A DNA stretch of 64,000 nt, from assembly GCF_014655595.1 (NCBI RefSeq), contig NZ_BNBL01000009.1, positions 266,421 to 330,420 on the forward strand. The letters are read 5' to 3'. This document shows, piece by piece, positions 33,722 through 41,792 of this stretch. How positions within the stretch are numbered: the stretch's first letter is position 1; the number at the start of each line of letters is the position of its first letter. The notes beneath the pieces are model-generated. The model did no database searches. It was not told where the DNA came from and saw only the letters and a program-made list of their open reading frames with translations. The stretch comes from Streptomyces griseocarneus. GTDB taxonomy: Bacteria > Actinomycetota > Actinomycetes > Streptomycetales > Streptomycetaceae. Position numbers and translations under genes: made by a program.

Positions 33722-34963
33722 ATGGTGGCGGGCACAGGTCTGCGGCTCTCGATCGTGGTGTGGGCCGTCACCCGGGCCGTTCTGATGATGTGCGTGTTCC
33801 GGGTGTGGGACATGCCGGGCTCGGACGTCTCCGTCGACATCGAGGTGATCTACCAGGGCTGGTACGGCGTCCTGCGCACCGGCATCTTCCCGTACGACGA
33901 CGTGACCTGGCAGTACCCCCCGGCCGCCGCGCTGGCCGTGCTCGCCCCGGGGCTGCTGCCGTTCCTCGACTACGCCCCGGCGTTCTTCGCCCTGTGCCTG
34001 CTGGCCGACGCCGCGATCATGGGCATGCTGCTCTACGCGGTGCGCGACCGGCGGCGCGGACCGCTGGGGGTGTGGGTCTGGGTGGTGGGGGTGCCGCTGC
34101 TGGGCCCGATCGTCTACGCCCGCTACGACGTGATGGTCACGGCGGTGGCCGTTGCGGCGCTGCTGGCCGCCGCCCGGCGCACCCGGCTGTCGGGCGCGCT
34201 GGTCGGCTTCGGCGCGCTGCTGAAGGTCTGGCCCCTGCTGCTGCTCATCGGCACCCCGCGCGGCCCGCGCACCCGCTCCACGTGGGGCGCGGCGCTGGTG
34301 ACGGCGGGGGTCATGGCGATGTTCTTCGCGGCGGCGATGCCGGGGGCGCTGGCCTTCCTCACCTTCCAGCGCGACCGGGGCACGGAGGTGGAGTCGCTCG
34401 GCTCGCTGGTCTTCCACCTGGCCCGGCACGTCGGCTGGCACGGCAAGGCGCGGCTGAACTACGGCTCGGTGGAGTTCCTGGGCCGGCACGTCCACGCGGT
34501 CAGCGCGCTGGCGCTGGGACTGAGCGTGCTGGCCTTCGCCTGGCTGCTGCTGTGGCGGATGCGGGCCCGCCGCTTCACCGCGACGACCCCCTACGACGCC
34601 GCGTTCGCGGCGGTGCTGCTGTTCACCACGACCAGCCGGGTGATCAGCCCGCAGTACATGATCTGGCTGATCGGCCTGGCGGCGGTGTGCGTGACGATGC
34701 GGACGCCGCGCCAGTGGCTGCCGGTGCTGCTCGTGCTGATCGCGGCACCGCTGACGCAGCTGGAGTTCCCGATCTGGTTCGCGCACGTCATCGCCAGCGA
34801 CAAGCTGGGGGTCGCGACGCTGACGCTGCGCAACGGGCTGCTGGTGGCGGCGACGGTGATCTCGTGCAGGCGGCTGTGGCAGGAGACGGTGACCGAGCCC
34901 CGTACGGCGGAGGAGGAGCCGGAGCCGCCGGCGGAGCGGCAGTCGGCGCTGGTGCCGGGGTAG
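33722..34963 (+). CDS. GT87-family polytopic membrane glycosyltransferase
   Basis: 413 residues with about ten membrane helices, beginning LSIVVWAVTRAVLMMCVF. The DUF2029/GT87 catalytic loop contains DIEVIYQGWYGVL and PYDDVTWQYPP. These GT-C enzymes use polyprenyl-phosphate mannose to extend phosphatidylinositol mannosides and lipomannans. The exact linkage cannot be told. ATG 33722 is preceded by GAGG at 6 nt. The pairing with the divergent PimB-like gene suggests a role in the same envelope glycolipids. Confidence 0.9.
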   Translation: MVAGTGLRLSIVVWAVTRAVLMMCVFRVWDMPGSDVSVDIEVIYQGWYGVLRTGIFPYDDVTWQYPPAAALAVLAPGLLPFLDYAPAFFALCLLADAAIMGMLLYAVRDRRRGPLGVWVWVVGVPLLGPIVYARYDVMVTAVAVAALLAAARRTRLSGALVGFGALLKVWPLLLLIGTPRGPRTRSTWGAALVTAGVMAMFFAAAMPGALAFLTFQRDRGTEVESLGSLVFHLARHVGWHGKARLNYGSVEFLGRHVHAVSALALGLSVLAFAWLLLWRMRARRFTATTPYDAAFAAVLLFTTTSRVISPQYMIWLIGLAAVCVTMRTPRQWLPVLLVLIAAPLTQLEFPIWFAHVIASDKLGVATLTLRNGLLVAATVISCRRLWQETVTEPRTAEEEPEPPAERQSALVPG

Positions 34964-35003
34964 CGCGGCCGCGTGCAGGAGATCACCGTCGCCGCCCCGG
35001 TCG

Positions 35004-36230
35004 TCAGAAGGCCTTCGCCACGTACTCCCGCCACCGCGCCGTGAACGCTTCCGGATCCGTCCCCAGAACCTCCCGCAGCGCCCCCTCCACCGCGCCGGCC
35101 CTCTGCTTGCGCTCCCCCACCGCCCGGTAGAAGGCGACGAGCCGGTCCTCCCCCCAGCCCTCGGCGATCATCCGGCAGGCCAGCCACCCCTCCTCGTACG
35201 CCCGCGCCAGCCGGCCCGCCTCCCCGGCGAAGCCGAAGTCCGCGTCCTCGGGGAGGCGCTGCGGCACGCGGCCCGCCGCGACGGCGTTCGCCAGCTCGGG
35301 GGCGGCCTGGCGGGGGGTGCGCCCGGTGCTCCGGTAGGCCGCCCAGTCGGCGAAGCCCTCGGAGAGCCACAGCGGGGTGGCGGGTGAGGTCGCGGCGCGG
35401 GTGGCGACGTGGGCGGTCTCGTGCGTGAGCACGATCCGGCGGCCGAAGTCGCCGAGCACGCCGTACGCCTCGGGGTTGACGATGACGCGGTCGGCGGGGG
35501 CGCCTCCCGTCCCGCCGCCCTCGCCGGTGGTCACGGCGGCGATGCCCCGGTACTGGGAGGCGGGCGAGCCCAGCAGCGCCGCCATCCGGTCCAGCGACGC
35601 CGGCATCTCGACCACCACGCGCCGGGCCCAGCCGCCGTGCCAGGCCGACTCGACGGCGGGCACGGCCCGGTCGGCGAGGGCGGCCAGCGCCCGCATCCGC
35701 TCCTGGTCCTGGCCGACCGCCAGCACCAGGCTGCTGCGGCCCCGCACCGCCGTGACCGTGCCCTGCTCCCACAGCTGCCCGCCGCCCTGGCGGGCCTCCT
35801 GCCCGGCCACGAACCAGCGGCCGTCGCGCCGCACGAGGGTCAGCCGCACGGGGGCGGTGACCGGCGCCGTGTCGTACCCGGCGAGCCGGTAGCGCAGCTC
35901 CGCCTCGGCCGCCACCCGCGGGCCCGTGCCCTCGGTGCGGACCAGCCGGTACTCCCAGGAGGCCAGCGGCACGGCGCCGAGGTTGGCGAACACCTGCCGC
36001 CGCTCGTCGCGGTAGCCGGGGGCGGCCGGGTCGACGGCCGCCAGGAAGGCCCGCTCGTCGCGGTCGCGCACGGCCCGCGCCCACCGGTCCAGCAGCCGCT
36101 GGACGGACCGGTCGCCGGTGTCCGGGCGGTCCGGGGAGGCGGTGGTGCCGCAGCCGGTGAGGGTCTGCAGGGCGAGCAGCACCGCCAGGCAGCACGCCGC
36201 CGCCCGTCCGCTCCACCGCCTGCCCGTCAC
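35004..36230 (-). CDS. Lipoprotein with a gluzincin (peptidase MA-like) metalloprotease domain
   Basis: 408 residues. The lipoprotein signal has a lipobox at LTGC (Cys27). An N-terminal NTF2-like or hypothetical region (about 35-160) precedes a zinc peptidase domain with HETAH (His270, Glu271, His274) and the third ligand in WLSEGFADW (Glu291), the gluzincin arrangement. It should be anchored outside the membrane. The substrate is unknown. It is convergent with the GT87 gene and 48 nt downstream of the NlpC/P60 gene on the same strand, so the two may form an envelope-remodelling operon. Confidence 0.9.
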   Translation of the reverse strand: MTGRRWSGRAAACCLAVLLALQTLTGCGTTASPDRPDTGDRSVQRLLDRWARAVRDRDERAFLAAVDPAAPGYRDERRQVFANLGAVPLASWEYRLVRTEGTGPRVAAEAELRYRLAGYDTAPVTAPVRLTLVRRDGRWFVAGQEARQGGGQLWEQGTVTAVRGRSSLVLAVGQDQERMRALAALADRAVPAVESAWHGGWARRVVVEMPASLDRMAALLGSPASQYRGIAAVTTGEGGGTGGAPADRVIVNPEAYGVLGDFGRRIVLTHETAHVATRAATSPATPLWLSEGFADWAAYRSTGRTPRQAAPELANAVAAGRVPQRLPEDADFGFAGEAGRLARAYEEGWLACRMIAEGWGEDRLVAFYRAVGERKQRAGAVEGALREVLGTDPEAFTARWREYVAKAF

Positions 36231-36278
36231 GCCCGCATCGTACGAGGGGGACGGGCCGGGCCCCGGGTCAGGGCACGC

Positions 36279-37352
36279 TCAGGGCCGGGTGACGGAGGAG
36301 ATCGGCATCATGTCGGCGGGGTCGTAGCGCACCCGCGCGCCGGGGTAGGGGGCGTGCACCACCTGTCCGTTGCCCACGTACATGCCCACGTGACTGGCGT
36401 CGTCGCGGTAGATCACCAGGTCGCCGGGGCGCGCCTCGGCGAGCGAGACCCGGCGTCCGGCGTGGCGCTGGGCCTGCGAGGTGCGCGGCAGGCCCACCCC
36501 GGCCCGCCCGTACGCCCACTGCATCAGCCCCGAGCAGTCGAAGGCGCCCGGCCCCGTCGCTCCCCAGGCGTAGGGCGAGCCGACCGCCTGGCGCACGGCC
36601 ATGGCGGCGGCGAAGCCGCGGCCGGAGACGGCGGGCACGTCCGGCAGGGCGGGAGCGCGGTACGGGCCGCCGGAGCGCTCTCCCGAGCGCGAGGAGCGCG
36701 CGTACTCCTCCCGGTCGGATTCCGGCAGGGTGTTCAGCAGCCTGCGCGCGGCGGCGAGCTTCCCCTCGACCTCCCGCTTGTGCCGCTCGACGGCCTTGCG
36801 GCTGTCCTCCAGCTCGGCGAGGGTGCGGGCCGCCTCGGCCCGCTCCTGGCGCAGGGTGCGCTGCGCGGCCATCAGGGCCCGCAGCTGTTCGGCCTGCCGG
36901 CCGGTGATGCGGTCGAGGGTGGCGGCCTTGTCGAGGTAGCCGTCGGGATCGGAGGACAGCAGCAGTTCCAGGGCGGGGTCGACGGCGCCGTTGCGGTACT
37001 GGGCGGTGGCGATCATGCCGAGGTCGCCGCGCATCCGGTTGACCTTCTCCTGGCCGCGGGCGACCCGGCCGGCGGCCCGCTCCACCCGCTCGCGCAGGGT
37101 GTGGGCGCGTTCGCCGGCGGCGTTGTACTTCTCGGTGGCCCGCTCGGCCTGTTCGTAGAGCCGGTCGAGCTGTGCCTTCACCGTCCCGGAGGCCTTGCCC
37201 TCGTCGGTGGCGTCACCGGGCCGGGCGGTGGCCGGGGCCGCCGAGAGGGCTGCCGCGGCGGTGGCCACGGCGGCCGACAGGACCGAGACCCGGACGCTCT
37301 GGGTGAGACCGGACTGCACGAGACGGCGATGGGACGCCACGGGGGGCCGCAC
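36279..37352 (-). CDS. Secreted NlpC/P60 (C40) peptidoglycan hydrolase
   Basis: 357 residues. A signal peptide (about 1-44, cleavage near APATA-RP) is followed by a long coiled coil (about 55-205) and a C-terminal C40 domain (from about 243). Catalytic Cys273 lies in GAFDCSGLMQW, His321 in DASHVGMYVG and the third polar residue near His333 (VVHAP). It resembles RipA-type D,L-endopeptidases that cut peptide stems and are kept inactive by the coiled coil. GTG 37352 has GAGG at 6 nt. A promoter is visible 67-96 nt upstream. Confidence 0.93.
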   Translation of the reverse strand: MRPPVASHRRLVQSGLTQSVRVSVLSAAVATAAAALSAAPATARPGDATDEGKASGTVKAQLDRLYEQAERATEKYNAAGERAHTLRERVERAAGRVARGQEKVNRMRGDLGMIATAQYRNGAVDPALELLLSSDPDGYLDKAATLDRITGRQAEQLRALMAAQRTLRQERAEAARTLAELEDSRKAVERHKREVEGKLAAARRLLNTLPESDREEYARSSRSGERSGGPYRAPALPDVPAVSGRGFAAAMAVRQAVGSPYAWGATGPGAFDCSGLMQWAYGRAGVGLPRTSQAQRHAGRRVSLAEARPGDLVIYRDDASHVGMYVGNGQVVHAPYPGARVRYDPADMMPISSVTRP

Positions 37353-37418
37353 TCCCTTCCTCTGTGTGCGGACCCTGCCGCCCGGTGGGGCGGACGACGG
37401 GCGGGCACCGCGCGCCAG

Positions 37419-37448
37419 ACAGTAGCGGCGCGGTCACCTTCCGTTCAA
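37419..37448 (-). promoter_or_regulatory. Promoter of the NlpC/P60 gene
   Basis: On the minus strand TTGAAC (-35) and TACTGT (-10) are separated by 18 nt, a good housekeeping-sigma match, and lie upstream of the GTG start and its SD. Confidence 0.6.
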
Positions 37449-37578
37449 AGACGCGCCCAAGGGCAAAAGGGACACCCGGTCCAAGGCGCAGGTCACCGGC
37501 GGGGCGCGCGCCGGGCCGCCGGAGCCGGGATTCGCCCGGACGGGTGGTGTGGCGGGCCCGCGGGGCGGGGACCGGGGC

Positions 37579-38952
37579 TCAGGTGCGGGCGAGTCGCTTG
37601 AGGAGCAGGGCCGACGCCACCGGGCGCGCCCCCACCTTGGCGACGCCGTCCGCGACCTCGCGGTCGGTGGAGACCACCACGACCGGGCGGCCGGGCGGCT
37701 CGGCCCGCACCAGCTGGCGGATCAGTTCGTCGGCCGTCACGCCGGGCTTGCTGAAGAGCACCCGCACCCCGCGCGGCGGCGCCAGCAGCACCGGCGCCGC
37801 GAGCTCGGCGCCGTCGAAGACGCAGGTGACCTCGGCGCCGGTCTGCGCGGCCAGCATCGCGAGGCCGCCCAGCAGCCGCAGCCGCTGCTTGTCCAGCGGC
37901 ATCGTCGGATAGCCGGTCTTGGTGACGTTGTAGCCGTCGACGACCAGGTGCGCCTGGGGCAGCGCCAGCAGCTGGTCGAGCAGCGCAGGGTCGGTCTCCG
38001 ACAGGGCACGGGTGGCGATGTCCTTCGGCGTCATCGTCCCCGGCTGCACCGCGTCCACGGTGTCCGCCGGGTGCGTCGTGGCGGGCGGCAGCGCCAGCTC
38101 GCGCCGCAGCCCCTGGGCCGCGTCCAGCACCGTGTCCAGCAGCAGCCGCAGCCGCATGTCCTCCACGCTGCGTCCCTCGCGCACGGCCCGGCGGCCCGCC
38201 TCCAGCGCGGCCTCGGCCTCCGCGAGCCGTGCCTTGACGCGCCGCAGCTCGCCCGAGGCCGCGGCCTTCTCGGCGGCGGCCTCCGAACGCGCGGACTCCA
38301 GCTCCGCCTGCGCCCTGCGCAGCGCGGCCTCGCCGCGGCGCACGTCGCTGACCGCGCTGCGCAGCTTGCGCTGAAGCGATTCGGCCTCCTTGCGGGCGGC
38401 CTCCAGCTCGGCGCGGACGCGCTCGGTCTCCGCGCGGGCCTCGTCCCGGGCGGCGGCCAGCTCGCCGCGCAGCCGCCGCAGTTCGCGCTGGGCCTCCTCG
38501 CCCGCCCGTTCGGCGGTGGCCCGCTGGGCCTCCTCGCCGGCCGCCGTGACGAGCTTGACCCAGCCGGCCGGGCGCAGCACGAAGGCCATGGCCGCCACGT
38601 CCTCGGGGTCGGCGGCCGCGGGCGGCGAACCGGCGTCGAGCGCCTGGACCAGCTCGGAGCCGCCCTCGCGCAGCCGCGCGGAGATCCGCTGCCGGAAGGC
38701 GGTGTCGTTCTCGACGGCGGCCGCCATGGCGTTCCCGGCGAACTTGGCGCGGCGGGTGGGGGTGAAGCGGGCATACTGCCGCAGCTGGGCGGGGAGTTCG
38801 GAGACGGTCAGGCCGCCGAACGCCTCGGCGACCAGGCTGACGACCCGTCGCCGGATCCCCTCGGGCAGCGGCCGCTCGAGCACCTCGCTGACGCCGTCGT
38901 CGGCCCCGCCGGCGTCACCGGCCGCCTCCACGCCGTCTGTGTGCTCCGCCAC
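37579..38952 (-). CDS. NYN-domain (YacP-like) putative RNase with coiled coil
   Basis: 457 residues. The N-terminal region (about 25-130) is conserved in actinobacteria (PLPEGIRRRVVSLVAEAFGG, RQYARFTPTRRAKFAG). A coiled coil of Ala/Arg/Glu heptads covers about 135-260. A C-terminal NYN/PIN-like nuclease domain (about 315-457) has LVVDGYNVTK, VTCVFDGAE and VVVVSTDREVADG, supplying the acidic residues of the active site. It is probably an RNA-processing protein. The target is unknown. GTG 38952 has GGGAG at 10 nt. It is divergent from the rhomboid gene. Confidence 0.9.
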   Translation of the reverse strand: MAEHTDGVEAAGDAGGADDGVSEVLERPLPEGIRRRVVSLVAEAFGGLTVSELPAQLRQYARFTPTRRAKFAGNAMAAAVENDTAFRQRISARLREGGSELVQALDAGSPPAAADPEDVAAMAFVLRPAGWVKLVTAAGEEAQRATAERAGEEAQRELRRLRGELAAARDEARAETERVRAELEAARKEAESLQRKLRSAVSDVRRGEAALRRAQAELESARSEAAAEKAAASGELRRVKARLAEAEAALEAGRRAVREGRSVEDMRLRLLLDTVLDAAQGLRRELALPPATTHPADTVDAVQPGTMTPKDIATRALSETDPALLDQLLALPQAHLVVDGYNVTKTGYPTMPLDKQRLRLLGGLAMLAAQTGAEVTCVFDGAELAAPVLLAPPRGVRVLFSKPGVTADELIRQLVRAEPPGRPVVVVSTDREVADGVAKVGARPVASALLLKRLART

Positions 38953-39096
38953 CGCTCCATCGCTCCCGTTCTTCAGATACTCAACGCCCGGTCCACCCTA
39001 CGGCCTGCCGGTCGCCGGACGCGGTGCCCAGGGCCCCGGGGGACGGACCGGCGAGGCACTTGGTACCGGTTGCGCCCGGTACGCCATGATCTGGCC

Positions 39097-39831
39097 ATGA
39101 TCAGAAAGGCTGGACACTCCCGCCGGACCGGCACCCCCTGGGTGAGCTGGACGATCCTGGGCATCTGCGGCGCGGTCTTCCTCGCCGGCCCGGCGTCCGG
39201 CCTCAATCCCCTCTACGGCACCGGCACCGGGCTGCTGTCCGCCCAGAGCGCCCACTTCGAGCGCTGGGGAGTGGTCCCGCAGGAGCTGTGGCACAGCTCC
39301 CCGCTGGCCCTGACCACTCCCCTGACGGCTCTGTTCGTGCACGGCAACTGGCTGCATCTGCTGGGCAACATGCTCTTCCTCTTCGTCTTCGGCGCCATGA
39401 CCGAGGCCCGCATGGGCCGTGCCGACTTCGCGCTGTGCTACCTCGTGACCGGCTATCTGGCCCTGCTCGGCTACGCGGCCGTGCACGCCGACTCCGGCCG
39501 CACCCTCGTGGGAGCGTCCGGCGCCATCTCCGGAGTGCTCGGCGCCTTCCTCCATCTCTTCCCCAGGGCCCGGGTCACCAGCCTCTTCCCGTTCCTCTTC
39601 TTCCTGCCGCTGCGCTTTCCGGCCTGGGCCGTACTGTTGTTCTGGTTCGTGCTGCAGTGGCTGGCGACGGGCACCGACGCGGGACGGCCCGGGGTCGCCT
39701 ATCTGGCCCATGTCCTGGGCTTCTGCCTCGGCTTCGGCTACGCCTGGGTCACCCGGACGCGTGCGGCTACTGTGTCTTCCCGGGGGACACCCCCCGGACC
39801 CCCGGCCGGAACAGGAGACAAACCGACGTGA
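39097..39831 (+). CDS. Rhomboid-family intramembrane serine protease
   Basis: 244 residues, six to seven membrane helices. The catalytic dyad is Ser141 in VGASGAISGVLGAF and His205 in YLAHVLGF. HGNWLHLLGNMLFLFVFG is the conserved HxxxN-containing helix. It cleaves membrane proteins within or near the bilayer. Its substrate is unknown. No SD precedes ATG 39097. The stop overlaps the start of the RAM-domain gene (GTGA), so the two are translationally coupled. Confidence 0.94.
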   Translation: MIRKAGHSRRTGTPWVSWTILGICGAVFLAGPASGLNPLYGTGTGLLSAQSAHFERWGVVPQELWHSSPLALTTPLTALFVHGNWLHLLGNMLFLFVFGAMTEARMGRADFALCYLVTGYLALLGYAAVHADSGRTLVGASGAISGVLGAFLHLFPRARVTSLFPFLFFLPLRFPAWAVLLFWFVLQWLATGTDAGRPGVAYLAHVLGFCLGFGYAWVTRTRAATVSSRGTPPGPPAGTGDKPT

Positions 39832-40109
39832 TCACTTCGATCGTGCTCATCAAGACCGATGTGGACCGCATCCCCGAGATCGCCGAGAAGATCGCCGCGC
39901 TGGAGGGCGTCAGCGAGGTCTACTCCGTCACGGGCGCGCACGACCTGATCGCGATGGTGCGGGTGGCCCGGCACGACGACCTCGCGGACGTCATCCCGGG
40001 CCGGATCAGCAAGGTGCCGGGCGTGGCCTCGACGGAGACGCACATCGCCTTCCGCACCTACTCCCAGCACGACCTCGAGGCCGCCTTCGCGATCGGCCTC
40101 GACAGCTGA
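39828..40109 (+). CDS. Stand-alone Lrp/AsnC ligand-binding (RAM) domain protein
   Basis: 93 residues: SIVLIKTDVDRIPEIAEKIA, LEGVSEVYSVTGAHDLIAMV and KVPGVASTETHIAFRTYS. This is only the C-terminal amino-acid-binding domain of Lrp/AsnC regulators, without helix-turn-helix. Such proteins form oligomers that may modulate full-length Lrp factors or act as small-molecule sensors. GTG 39828 overlaps the rhomboid stop. SD is GGAG at 10 nt. Being coupled to a rhomboid protease is a conserved-looking but unexplained association. Confidence 0.93.
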   Translation: MITSIVLIKTDVDRIPEIAEKIAALEGVSEVYSVTGAHDLIAMVRVARHDDLADVIPGRISKVPGVASTETHIAFRTYSQHDLEAAFAIGLDS

Positions 40110-40110
40110 C

Positions 40111-41478
40111 TCAGGCCGCCGACGGGTCCGGCACGCACCGGCCGTTCTCGGTGCGGTAGCGCCACCGCGCGCCCTTCTCGACCAGCTCCTGCACGGCCCC
40201 GGTGAAGCGCTCGATGTGCTCGTCGGGGGTGCCCGCGCCGAAGCTGACCCGGATCGCGTTGAGCGACTGCCCCTCGTCGGGCGCCCCGCACTCGCCGGGG
40301 GCGTCCGGCTCCCCGCCGAGCAAGGTCCGTACCAGCGGATGCGCGCAGAACAGCCCGTCGCGGACCCCGATGCCGTACTCGGCGGAGAGCGCGGCGGCGA
40401 AGTGCGAGCTGTTCCAGCCCTCGACGACGAACGAGATGACGCCCACGCGGGGCGCGTCGTCGCCGAACAGCGAGAGCACCCTGACCCCCGGCACCCGTGC
40501 CAGCCCGTCGCGGACGGCGGCCACCAGCCGCCGCTCGCGCTCCACCAGCCGGTCGAAGCCGGCCTCGGTGAGCGCCGTGCAGGCGGCGGCGAGGGCGTAC
40601 GCCCCGATCACATTGGGCGAGCCCGCCTCGTGCCGGGCGGCGGTGCGGTGCCACTCGACGTCCACGCCGCCGTCGGCCCGCCGGGAGACGGCGCGGCTGG
40701 CACCGCCGCCCGCCAGGTAGGGGCCCGCCTCCTGGAGCCAGTCGGCCCGCCCGGCCAGCACCCCGGCGCCGAACGGGGCGTAGAGCTTGTGCCCCGAGAA
40801 CGCGGCCCAGTCGACGTCCAGTTCGGCGATGTCCACCGGGTGGTGCGGCGCCAGCTGCGCGGCGTCCAGCACGATCCGGGCCCCGTGCGCGTGCGCGGCC
40901 GCCGCCAACTCCCTCACGGGCCACAGCTCGCCGGTCACGTTCGAGGCGCCGGTCACACAGACCAGGGCCGGCCCGTAGGGCTGCCGGGCGGCCAGCGCGC
41001 GCTCCAGGGTGTCCACCGCCTGACCGGGGGTGCGGGGTGCGTCGAGGTAGGTGACCTCGACGTCGGGGCGGCGCTCCCACGGCAGGAGGGCGGCATGGTG
41101 CTCGGTCTCGAAGACGAACACCCGTGTGCGGGGCGGGAGTACGGCGGCGAGCAGGTTGAGCGAGTCGGTCGTGGAGCGGGTGAAGAGCACCTGGTCGTCG
41201 GGGCGGCAGCCGAGGAAGCCGGCGACGTCCGCGCGGCTCTTCTCGAAGAGGTCGGTGGACAGCTGCGAGAGGTAGCCCGCCCCGCGGTGCACGCTGCCGT
41301 AGTACGGGGCGTAGGCGGCCACGTCGTCCCAGACCCGCTGCAGGGCGGGGGCGCTGGCGGCGTAGTCGAGCGCGGCATAGGTCACCTCGCCGCCGGTGAC
41401 CAGGGGGACCAGGACGTCCCGGCCCAGAACGGGCAGCGGCTCCACGGTGGAAACGTCGGTGACAGGGCATGCGGACAT
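40111..41478 (-). CDS. Class V aminotransferase / cysteine-desulfurase-like PLP enzyme
   Basis: 455 residues, fold type I PLP enzyme. The PLP lysine is Lys231 in AAFSGHKLYAPFG. Other motifs are TRSTTDSLNLLAAVL (100-114), FETEHHAALLPW, TGASNVTGELWPV and VLDAAQLAPHHPVD. It resembles SufS/NifS-like and Cys/isopenicillin-epimerase-like members. The catalytic Cys loop is not obvious, with FCAHPLVRTLLGG near that place, so sulfur transfer is uncertain. A SAM-IV riboswitch lies in the long 5' region, which ties the gene to sulfur-amino-acid metabolism. GGGAG SD at 8 nt. It is convergent with the RAM gene, 1 nt apart. Confidence 0.9.
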   Translation of the reverse strand: MSACPVTDVSTVEPLPVLGRDVLVPLVTGGEVTYAALDYAASAPALQRVWDDVAAYAPYYGSVHRGAGYLSQLSTDLFEKSRADVAGFLGCRPDDQVLFTRSTTDSLNLLAAVLPPRTRVFVFETEHHAALLPWERRPDVEVTYLDAPRTPGQAVDTLERALAARQPYGPALVCVTGASNVTGELWPVRELAAAAHAHGARIVLDAAQLAPHHPVDIAELDVDWAAFSGHKLYAPFGAGVLAGRADWLQEAGPYLAGGGASRAVSRRADGGVDVEWHRTAARHEAGSPNVIGAYALAAACTALTEAGFDRLVERERRLVAAVRDGLARVPGVRVLSLFGDDAPRVGVISFVVEGWNSSHFAAALSAEYGIGVRDGLFCAHPLVRTLLGGEPDAPGECGAPDEGQSLNAIRVSFGAGTPDEHIERFTGAVQELVEKGARWRYRTENGRCVPDPSAA

Positions 41479-41527
41479 GGCGAATTCTCCCGGCGGGAAG
41501 CGAAAAGGGGTGGGATTACCGGAGAAG

Positions 41528-41605
41528 GGGCCGCTGCGGCCCTATCGCATTCGCTGCATCACGGAAGGATCTCCCTCGACGACCAGGATCCCTGGCGAGG
41601 GATCC
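41528..41605 (-). other. Candidate expression-platform hairpins of the SAM-IV leader
   Basis: Between the aptamer and the aminotransferase lie two strong minus-strand hairpins: GGATCCCT/AGGGATCC (41586-41605, 4-nt loop) and GGGCCGC-A-GCGGCCC (41528-41542). There is no T-run after the second. Together with the riboswitch and the trpD terminator they fill the 314-bp gap 41479-41792. Confidence 0.5.
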
Positions 41606-41609
41606 GCGC

Positions 41610-41717
41610 TTGCCGCAGACCTCACTGCCTGCGGCCCGGTCATCACCCGGGGCACCCCGCCACGGAAGGAGGGTTGCCGGACAGCAGGCCGGGGCCGAAG
41701 CGCTGTCACTCGTGACC
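41610..41717 (-). promoter_or_regulatory. SAM-IV riboswitch upstream of the class V aminotransferase
   Basis: On the minus strand the conserved blocks appear in order: GGTCACGAGTGACAGC, GGCCCCGGCC, CTGTCCGGCAACCCTCC, then GGGGTGCCCCGGGTGATGACC-type closing sequence. The P1 stem GGTCA/TGACC closes at 41717 and 41638. A further hairpin (GCCGCAG/CTGCGGC, 41610-41634) follows, as in SAM-IV. The CGGCAACC and GGGTGATGACC elements are diagnostic of the SAM-I/SAM-IV superclan. The SAM-IV assignment rests on my memory of the streptomycete consensus. Confidence 0.85.
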
Positions 41718-41753
41718 TGCGCAGCATCATGCCACACGATCTTGCAAGCGCAA

Positions 41754-41782
41754 GGGCGCGGTCCGCATCGCGGACCGCGCCC
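41754..41782 (-). terminator. Terminator after trpD
   Basis: Perfect 13-bp inverted repeat GGGCGCGGTCCGC / GCGGACCGCGCCC with a 3-nt loop, 10 nt past the trpD stop on the minus strand. It separates trpD from the SAM-IV leader. Confidence 0.85.
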
Positions 41783-41792
41783 CGTCGTCGCC

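Noticed and set aside
37353..37578. c-di-AMP (ydaO-type) riboswitch before the NlpC/P60 gene
   Set aside because: Such switches often precede actinobacterial wall hydrolases, but the conserved core was not visible, and the promoter sits only 67-96 nt before the start.
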